Source of the DNA: Streptomyces diacarni
GTDB lineage: Bacteria > Actinomycetota > Actinomycetes > Streptomycetales > Streptomycetaceae
DNA: 64,000 nucleotides
Assembly (NCBI RefSeq): GCF_003323715.1
Contig: NZ_QOIN01000019.1
Coordinates: 80,712 to 144,711 of the forward strand
Direction: 5' to 3'
Position 1 is the stretch's first letter. Each line of letters begins with the position of its first letter. Below the pieces are notes generated by a model, which was not told the origin of the DNA, made no database searches, and saw nothing but the letters and a program-made list of their open reading frames with translations. The translations under genes and the position numbers were made by a program. Below are positions 59,735 through 64,000 of this stretch, piece by piece.

Positions 59735-60940
59735 GTGGCACGCTCCCCCTCCGGCCCCCGCCAGGGCCGACGCACACTCTCCCGGCTCCGCACCGCGGGC
59801 GCGGCCTTCCTCCTCGTGGGGGCCGGCCTGCTCACCGCTCCGGCCGCCGCGGCCGGAGCCGCCGGCACCCACCACCCGCCCGCCGAGGCGCCCGCGGCCT
59901 CGTCCGCCGTCCAGCCCCGCGGCGCGGCGCTGCCCGAGCACGCCCTGATCGGGTACCTGCACGCAAGCTTCGCCAACGGCTCCGGCTACACCCGTCTCGC
60001 CGACGTCCCCGACAGCTGGGACGTCATCGACCTCGCCTTCGGCGAACCGACCACGGCGACGTCCGGTGACATCCGCTTCGACCTCTGCCCGCAGAGCGAG
60101 TGTCCGAACGTGGAGACGAAGGAGGAGTTCAAAGCCGCGATCAAGGCCAAGCAGGCGCAGGGCAAGAAGGTCCTCATCTCCATCGGAGGCCAGAACGGGC
60201 AGGTACGGCTGACCACTCAGCAGGCCCGCGACACCTTCGTCTCGTCCGTCTCGGCAATCATCGACGAGTACGGCCTCGACGGCCTCGACATCGACTTCGA
60301 AGGCCACTCGCTCTCACTCGACGAGGGCGACACCGACTTCGAGAACCCCACCACACCCGTCATCGTGAACCTGATCTCCGCCGTCAAGTCACTCAAGGCC
60401 GAGTACGGCGCGGACTTCACCCTCACCATGGCCCCGGAGACCTTCTTCGTCCAGCTCGGCTACCAGCGCTACGGCTCCGGGCAGTGGGGCGGCGACCCGC
60501 GCGCCGGCGCCTACCTGCCGGTGATCCACGCGCTGCGCGACGAACTGACGCTGCTCCACGTACAGAACTACAACTCGGGCCCGATCATGGGGCTGGACGA
60601 CGCCTACCACCAGATGGGCAGCGCCGACTTCCCCATCGCGATGACCGACATGCTGCTCGCGGGCTTCCCCGTCCAGGGTGACGCCGGCAAGGTCTTCCCC
60701 GGTCTGCCTCCGAGCAAGGTGGCGATCGGCTTGCCCGCCTCGTCGCAGGCCGGCAACGGACACATCGCGCCGGGCGAGGTCGACAAGACCCTCGACTGCC
60801 TCACCAAGGGAACCGAGTGCGGCTCGTACGAGCCACACGGCAGCCAACCCGCTCTGCGCGGGCTGATGACCTGGTCGATCAACTGGGACGGGTTCAACGG
60901 CTCGGAGTTCTCGCAAAACTTCGACCGCTACTACGGCTGA
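59735..60940 (+). CDS. Secreted family 18 chitinase
   Basis: This is a 401-residue exported endo-type chitinase with a GH18 domain only. A long signal peptide (RRTLSRLRTAGAAFLLVGAG, cut after AAAAGAAG) is followed by LIGYLHASFANGSGYTRLAD. The catalytic motif DxxDxDxE is DGLDIDFE, with Asp182, Asp185, Asp187 and Glu189 as proton donor. SIGGQNG and a later Trp motif MTWSINWDG are family hallmarks. There is no chitin-binding or fibronectin domain, unlike many Streptomyces chitinases. The start is GTG 59735 behind GGAGGC; further upstream lies the promoter. The DasR-like site fits regulation by chitin sugars. Confidence 0.94.
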   Translation: MARSPSGPRQGRRTLSRLRTAGAAFLLVGAGLLTAPAAAAGAAGTHHPPAEAPAASSAVQPRGAALPEHALIGYLHASFANGSGYTRLADVPDSWDVIDLAFGEPTTATSGDIRFDLCPQSECPNVETKEEFKAAIKAKQAQGKKVLISIGGQNGQVRLTTQQARDTFVSSVSAIIDEYGLDGLDIDFEGHSLSLDEGDTDFENPTTPVIVNLISAVKSLKAEYGADFTLTMAPETFFVQLGYQRYGSGQWGGDPRAGAYLPVIHALRDELTLLHVQNYNSGPIMGLDDAYHQMGSADFPIAMTDMLLAGFPVQGDAGKVFPGLPPSKVAIGLPASSQAGNGHIAPGEVDKTLDCLTKGTECGSYEPHGSQPALRGLMTWSINWDGFNGSEFSQNFDRYYG

Positions 60941-60962
60941 CACCAGCTGAGGACACCGGTCA

Positions 60963-60996
60963 CCGCGCCCGCACGGCACACACGCCGTCGGCGCGG
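60963..60996. terminator. Bidirectional terminator candidate after the chitinase
   Basis: CCGCGC (60963-60968) pairs with GCGCGG (60991-60996), and ACGGC with GCCGT inside. The stem is imperfect. It lies between the convergent chitinase and zinc-ribbon genes. Confidence 0.4.
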
Positions 60997-61005
60997 GCAC
61001 CGATG

Positions 61006-61230
61006 TCAGGACTCGTGCGTCGCGAAGAGCTCCAGGTGCCCGCACTTGGGGCAACGGTAGGCCTCGATCTGCCGGGACTGCCGGCCCATGCGCTTGGCAC
61101 CGCCGAAGATGCCACGCTCCAAGTGCCCCGCTATCCAGCGGGCGTAACCGCGCGTGTTCTGGCCGGTGTCCTCGACGAAGCCGGGCTCGAGTCCGGGCGT
61201 ATCGCACTGGGTGCACGTCATGTTCTCCAT
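61006..61230 (-). CDS. Small zinc-ribbon protein
   Basis: This is a 74-residue protein with two CxxC knuckles, CTQC near residue 5 and CPKC near residue 63, giving a four-Cys zinc ribbon around a basic middle (RWIAGHLERGIFGGAKRMGR). It resembles the small nucleic-acid- or protein-binding DUF6487-like proteins of actinobacteria, as far as I recall. I start it at the ATG of MENMTCTQC (61230); the frame also opens at 61341. It converges on the chitinase and is alone on this strand. Confidence 0.7.
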   Translation of the reverse strand: MENMTCTQCDTPGLEPGFVEDTGQNTRGYARWIAGHLERGIFGGAKRMGRQSRQIEAYRCPKCGHLELFATHES

Positions 61231-61367
61231 CCGGTGATGGTAGTGAGGAACCGGACGACATCGCAGCCGGAGTCGCGCGATGGCGCGCTCGACCAGCGTC
61301 GTCTCGCTGAACGAGACGCGCGCTTGCGTCTCTTGACTCACGCCCGCCCTCCCGAAAAAGTGCGCCT

Positions 61368-62831
61368 GTGAGCCAGCGAGCAGGACAAGCGAAAATGGGA
61401 TCCCCCGAGCCGCAGAGCGGCGATGGCACGCCGGAGGACGGCATCCCCGGCGCTCTCCGGAAGACCAGTGCCCCGGACGCCCCCGGCAGCACCCCGGAGA
61501 CCGACGCGGCCCTGACGGACACCGGCACGCCCGGGGACGCGGAGAACGGTGAAGGGAAAGACGGTGGCGGGGAGAGCATGCGCCGGGTGGCCGTCGCGAG
61601 CTTCATCGGCACGGCCATCGAGTTCTACGACTTCTACGCCTACGGCACGGCTGCGGCCCTCGTCCTCGACGACGCCTTCTTCCCCAACCTCAGCTCTCTC
61701 AACGCCACCCTGGCGGCCTTCTCCACCTACGCGGTGGCCTTCGTGGCCCGGCCCCTCGGCTCGCTGGTCTTCGGACACTTCGGCGACCGGGTCGGGCGCA
61801 AGTCCGTACTGGTGGCCTCCCTGCTGCTGATGGGGCTCTCCACCGCGTTCGTCGGACTGCTGCCCGGCTACGCCACCCTCGGCGTGTGGGCGCCGCTGCT
61901 GCTCGTCCTGCTCCGGTTCCTCCAGGGCATCGGACTCGGCGGCGAATGGGGCGGTGCCGCGCTGCTCGCCGTGGAACACGCGCCCGAGAAACGCCGCGGC
62001 ATGTTCGCGGCCTTCCCGCAGCTCGGCCCCTCCGTCGGGTTCTTCGCGGCGACCGGGATCTTCTGGGCCCTGTCCGCCGGGCTCGACGACGACGCGTTCC
62101 GCTCGTGGGGCTGGCGGGTCCCCTTCCTGCTGTCGTTCGCGCTGGTCGCGGTGGGACTGTTCGTACGGCTGCGGATCAGCGAGACGCCCGTCTTCCAGCG
62201 CGTGATGGACGCGCAGGAGAAGAGCAAGGCGCCGGCCATGGAGGTCTTCAGGACCCACTGGCGCGAGATGCTGCTGGGCGCGGGCGGCATGATCGTCGCC
62301 TACGGGCTCTTCTACACGGCCACCACCTACTGCCTCAACTACGCGACGGACGGCCTCGGTGTCCCGCGCAGCACCATGCTGGCCCTGTCGATGGTGGCCT
62401 GCCTCTTCCTCGCCGTCGGCACCTGGATCGCCGCCACCCGCTCCGACGCCCGCGGTCGCCGCCGACTCGTCCTCATCGGCTGCGGTCTCGCCGTCGTCTG
62501 GGGTCTGGTCCTCTTCCCGCTGCTGGACACCGGACAACCGCTGCTGATCACCCTCGCGCTGGGCGGCACACTGTTTTGCATGGGCGTCGTGTACGGGCCC
62601 ATGGGCGCCTACCTGCCGGAGCTGTTCAGCGCCCGGGTGCGCTACTCGGGTGCCTCGTTCGCCTACAACCTCGGCGGAGTGCTGGGCGGCGCGGTGGCGC
62701 CGCTGGTGGCCACCGACCTCCAGTCCTCCTACGGTTCCAGCGCGGTGGGCTGGTACGTCTCCGCGATGGCCGTGGTCTCCCTGGTGTGTGTGCTGGCACT
62801 GCCGGAGACCCGGTCGCGGGAGCTGGGCTGA
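61368..62831 (+). CDS. MFS transporter, metabolite:H+ symporter (MHS) type
   Basis: This is a 487-residue transporter of the ShiA/ProP/YhjE group. Signature parts are GTAIEFYDFYAYGTAAALVL in helix 1, FGHFGDRVGRKSVLV between helices 2 and 3, and LLRFLQGIGLGGEWGGAALL in helices 4-5. The first 60 residues form a long hydrophilic tail (SGDGTPEDGIPGALR, PGDAENGEGKDGG), odd for this family, so a start nearer MRRVAVASF at about 61578 is possible. The GTG at 61368 has AAAAG upstream only. Its substrate is probably a small organic acid or compatible solute. Confidence 0.88.
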   Translation: MSQRAGQAKMGSPEPQSGDGTPEDGIPGALRKTSAPDAPGSTPETDAALTDTGTPGDAENGEGKDGGGESMRRVAVASFIGTAIEFYDFYAYGTAAALVLDDAFFPNLSSLNATLAAFSTYAVAFVARPLGSLVFGHFGDRVGRKSVLVASLLLMGLSTAFVGLLPGYATLGVWAPLLLVLLRFLQGIGLGGEWGGAALLAVEHAPEKRRGMFAAFPQLGPSVGFFAATGIFWALSAGLDDDAFRSWGWRVPFLLSFALVAVGLFVRLRISETPVFQRVMDAQEKSKAPAMEVFRTHWREMLLGAGGMIVAYGLFYTATTYCLNYATDGLGVPRSTMLALSMVACLFLAVGTWIAATRSDARGRRRLVLIGCGLAVVWGLVLFPLLDTGQPLLITLALGGTLFCMGVVYGPMGAYLPELFSARVRYSGASFAYNLGGVLGGAVAPLVATDLQSSYGSSAVGWYVSAMAVVSLVCVLALPETRSRELG

Positions 62832-63019
62832 GGCGGACACCGACTCGCGCCGGCGTTGCACGTGTGACAGCGCGGCGGCCGGCGCGCTCGCCCCGCACGA
62901 GGATGCCCTGCTGGGCGAGGGGCGAGCGGCACTTCGGCACTCACGGGTGAACCCCGCAGCCTCTCGCCCCAGTTGACCGGGCGCCTCGGTTCCCCGCCGT
63001 ACCCCTAAGCTCTGGGTCC

Positions 63020-63454
63020 GTGAACCAGCGGCAGCGCAAGAAGCTCTCCCGGCGTCTCTTCGACGCGATCGTGACGGGTGACGCCACTGGCGTGCAGACC
63101 CTGCTCCGGGCCGGTGCCGATCCTCAGCGGGCGGACGCGGAGGGCGCCACTCCCTTGTATCGGGCGTCCGTGAGCGGCAAGGCGGACATGGCCCGCCTGC
63201 TCCTGCAAGCAGGGGCCGCGCCTGACGCCGAGAGCGGTGGGCCGGGTTCGGAGGGCACACCGCTGTGCGCGGCCGCCTGCTGGGGGCACACCGAGACGGT
63301 GCGCGCGCTGTTGGCGTACGGAGCCGATCCGCGGCTGCGTGAAGACCAGGGCGCCGGCCGCACGCCTCTCGAATGGGCGGTCGACGCCGGCCCTCACACC
63401 GAAACCGCCGACCTTCTGATCGCTGCGCAAGCGAAGTCCGACACGGCGACGTGA
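63020..63454 (+). CDS. Ankyrin-repeat protein
   Basis: This is a 144-residue protein made almost wholly of ankyrin repeats: AIVTGDATGVQTLLRAGADP, GATPLYRASVSGKADMARLL, GTPLCAAACWGHTETVRALL, and a last capping unit GRTPLEWAVDAGPHTETADL. It has no signal or membrane segment. The GTG start gives VNQRQRKKLSRRLFD. It would mediate protein contacts in the cytoplasm. No partner is evident from the neighbours. Confidence 0.88.
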   Translation: MNQRQRKKLSRRLFDAIVTGDATGVQTLLRAGADPQRADAEGATPLYRASVSGKADMARLLLQAGAAPDAESGGPGSEGTPLCAAACWGHTETVRALLAYGADPRLREDQGAGRTPLEWAVDAGPHTETADLLIAAQAKSDTAT

Positions 63455-63723
63455 CGCCGCGGTCGGGCGCTCGGGGCCGCAGCGGGTCCGAGGAGTTCGG
63501 TCACCTGCCTGGTGGGTAGCGCGCTGTGGTTCACCTCCTGCACGAGCCCGGTATCGCCGCGTGGCGAGCCGGGCTCGACCTTCGCTGTCCGCGAGTCGGG
63601 GGTCGTGTCTCGTCTCCGCGGGCGCGTGGCGCTCCGCGAGCCGTTCGCACCGCTCGTCCATGCAGGCAGGTTCCGGGCCGGTGCCCGCGCCACCGGCCGC
63701 CCGTCGTGGCCGCCACCCCTGAA

Positions 63724-63741
63724 ACGGGGAGTGCTCCCCGT
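63724..63741. promoter_or_regulatory. Palindrome P1 before the cytochrome b gene
   Basis: ACGGGGAGTGCTCCCCGT is an 18-bp near-perfect inverted repeat. It lies where a -35 box would be expected for the -10 TACAGT at 63749-63754. Confidence 0.7.
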
Positions 63742-63748
63742 CCAGTGC

Positions 63749-63754
63749 TACAGT
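63749..63754 (+). promoter_or_regulatory. Probable -10 box of the cytochrome b gene
   Basis: TACAGT matches the TAnnnT core of -10 elements. It is bracketed by P1 and P2, so their occupancy would block it. Confidence 0.5.
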
Positions 63755-63764
63755 GCGCTCCTAA

Positions 63765-63782
63765 GTGGGGAGCACTCCCCGA
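63765..63782. promoter_or_regulatory. Palindrome P2 before the cytochrome b gene
   Basis: GTGGGGAGCACTCCCCGA shares the arms GGGGAG/CTCCCC with P1; the central two pairs are inverted in orientation (GCAC versus GTGC context). Its centre is 41 bases from that of P1. Confidence 0.7.
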
Positions 63783-63834
63783 TAAGGGGGTGTGGACGGC
63801 CGGTCCGGCCGGAAGCGGAGGGGCGCAGTTGAGC

Positions 63835-64000
63835 ATGTCGAAGAGCAGGAAAGCACCTGCGCGGTCCGCGAACGCTCCAGCGGGGGAGCGGGTCGCCGAC
63901 TGGGCCGATGGGCGGCTGGGGATCTACAGCCTCGCCAAGGCCAACATGCGCAAGATCTTCCCGGACCACTGGTCGTTCATGCTGGGTGAGGTCGCGCTCT
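63835..64000 (+). CDS. Cytochrome b subunit of a bc complex, N-terminal part (QcrB-like)
   Basis: This is the start of a ubiquinol/menaquinol-cytochrome c reductase cytochrome b, cut by the window edge after 55 codons. The segment RLGIYSLAKANMRKIFPDHW then SFMLGEVAL is the conserved N-terminus of actinobacterial QcrB, just before the first membrane helix. The ATG at 63835 follows GGAGGGG by 11 bases; a TTG two codons earlier has better spacing. Its own promoter has two palindromes and it has no qcrC/qcrA gene before it. This points to a regulated, stand-alone paralogue rather than the housekeeping qcrCAB operon. Confidence 0.8.
   Translation, partial: MSKSRKAPARSANAPAGERVADWADGRLGIYSLAKANMRKIFPDHWSFMLGEVAL

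Larger units (their letters stand above)
63455..63834. other. Region between ankyrin and cytochrome b genes
   Basis: Apart from the two palindromes and the -10 box near 63724-63782, I see no gene in these 380 bases. The stretch 63455-63720 is ordinary GC-rich DNA with several open but unsupported frames. Confidence 0.5.

Noticed and set aside
63394..63693. Minus-strand frame over the ankyrin gene end
   Set aside because: It overlaps the end of a well-supported ankyrin gene and has no recognisable domain.
1..64000. tRNA, rRNA, CRISPR array, insertion sequence or phage genes
   Set aside because: I looked for cloverleaf-like sequences, regularly spaced repeats, transposase motifs and flanking inverted repeats and saw none I could support by eye.

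Overview
The window is very GC-rich actinobacterial DNA, most like a Streptomyces chromosome. The signs are strong third-position G/C bias, many GTG starts, ATGA/GTGA translational couplings, a complete conservon (cvn) operon, a bacterial sesquiterpene cyclase, a DasR-like site before a chitinase, and many paralogous MarR, TetR, LacI and DeoR regulators. I saw no rRNA, tRNA, CRISPR array or insertion sequence. Both window edges cut genes.

1-10.4 kb is a glycan-use locus. It holds a family 8 polysaccharide lyase (partial), a LacI regulator, a D-2-hydroxyacid dehydrogenase, a LplB/YtcP-type ABC importer, an M1-like metallopeptidase and a beta-helix protein with a discoidin-like domain. The plus-strand promoter carries a LacI-type operator, and the first permease appears frameshifted at its N-terminus. 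10.4-15 kb holds a ferritin-like protein and a fructose PTS operon (DeoR regulator, 1-phosphofructokinase, EIIABC). 15.2-18.6 kb holds a DinB/DUF664 protein, a TetR remnant without its DNA-binding domain, a catalase and a small hypothetical protein. 18.9-23.3 kb is the conservon: sensor-kinase-like ATPase, roadblock protein, DUF742 protein, GTPase and a CYP157-like P450 without the ExxR motif. 23.7-26.4 kb is a class I terpene cyclase followed by a conventional P450, probably one two-gene terpenoid pathway.

26.6-39.3 kb is the most distinctive region. A MarR gene, a twelve-gene minus-strand operon and a divergent MFS transporter share a 13-bp palindrome at their three promoters. The operon encodes a Rieske oxygenase with reductase, a two-domain extradiol-type dioxygenase, an aldehyde dehydrogenase, an alpha/beta hydrolase, an aspartate-dehydrogenase-like protein, a cupin, two SDRs, a ThDP enzyme and a 77-residue HTH-like protein. 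This looks like a self-contained uptake and ring-cleavage pathway of unknown substrate.

39.5-46.3 kb is mixed: a cold-shock protein, a secreted glycerophosphodiesterase with an unusual duplicated start region, a VOC/HxlR pair, a P-loop kinase, an orphan Rieske oxygenase, an 11-residue-repeat protein and a formylglycine-generating-enzyme-like protein. 46.9-50.7 kb is a putrescine-type locus (PuuR-like regulator, FAD amine oxidase) with a POT peptide transporter interrupted by an in-frame TGA. 50.9-64 kb holds a membrane protein, a DinB-like protein, two APC permeases, a MarR/dienelactone-hydrolase pair with two matched operators, a nitrilase-superfamily amidase with a GntR regulator, a GH18 chitinase, a zinc-ribbon protein, an MHS-type transporter, an ankyrin protein, and the start of a cytochrome b gene behind two palindromes that bracket its promoter.
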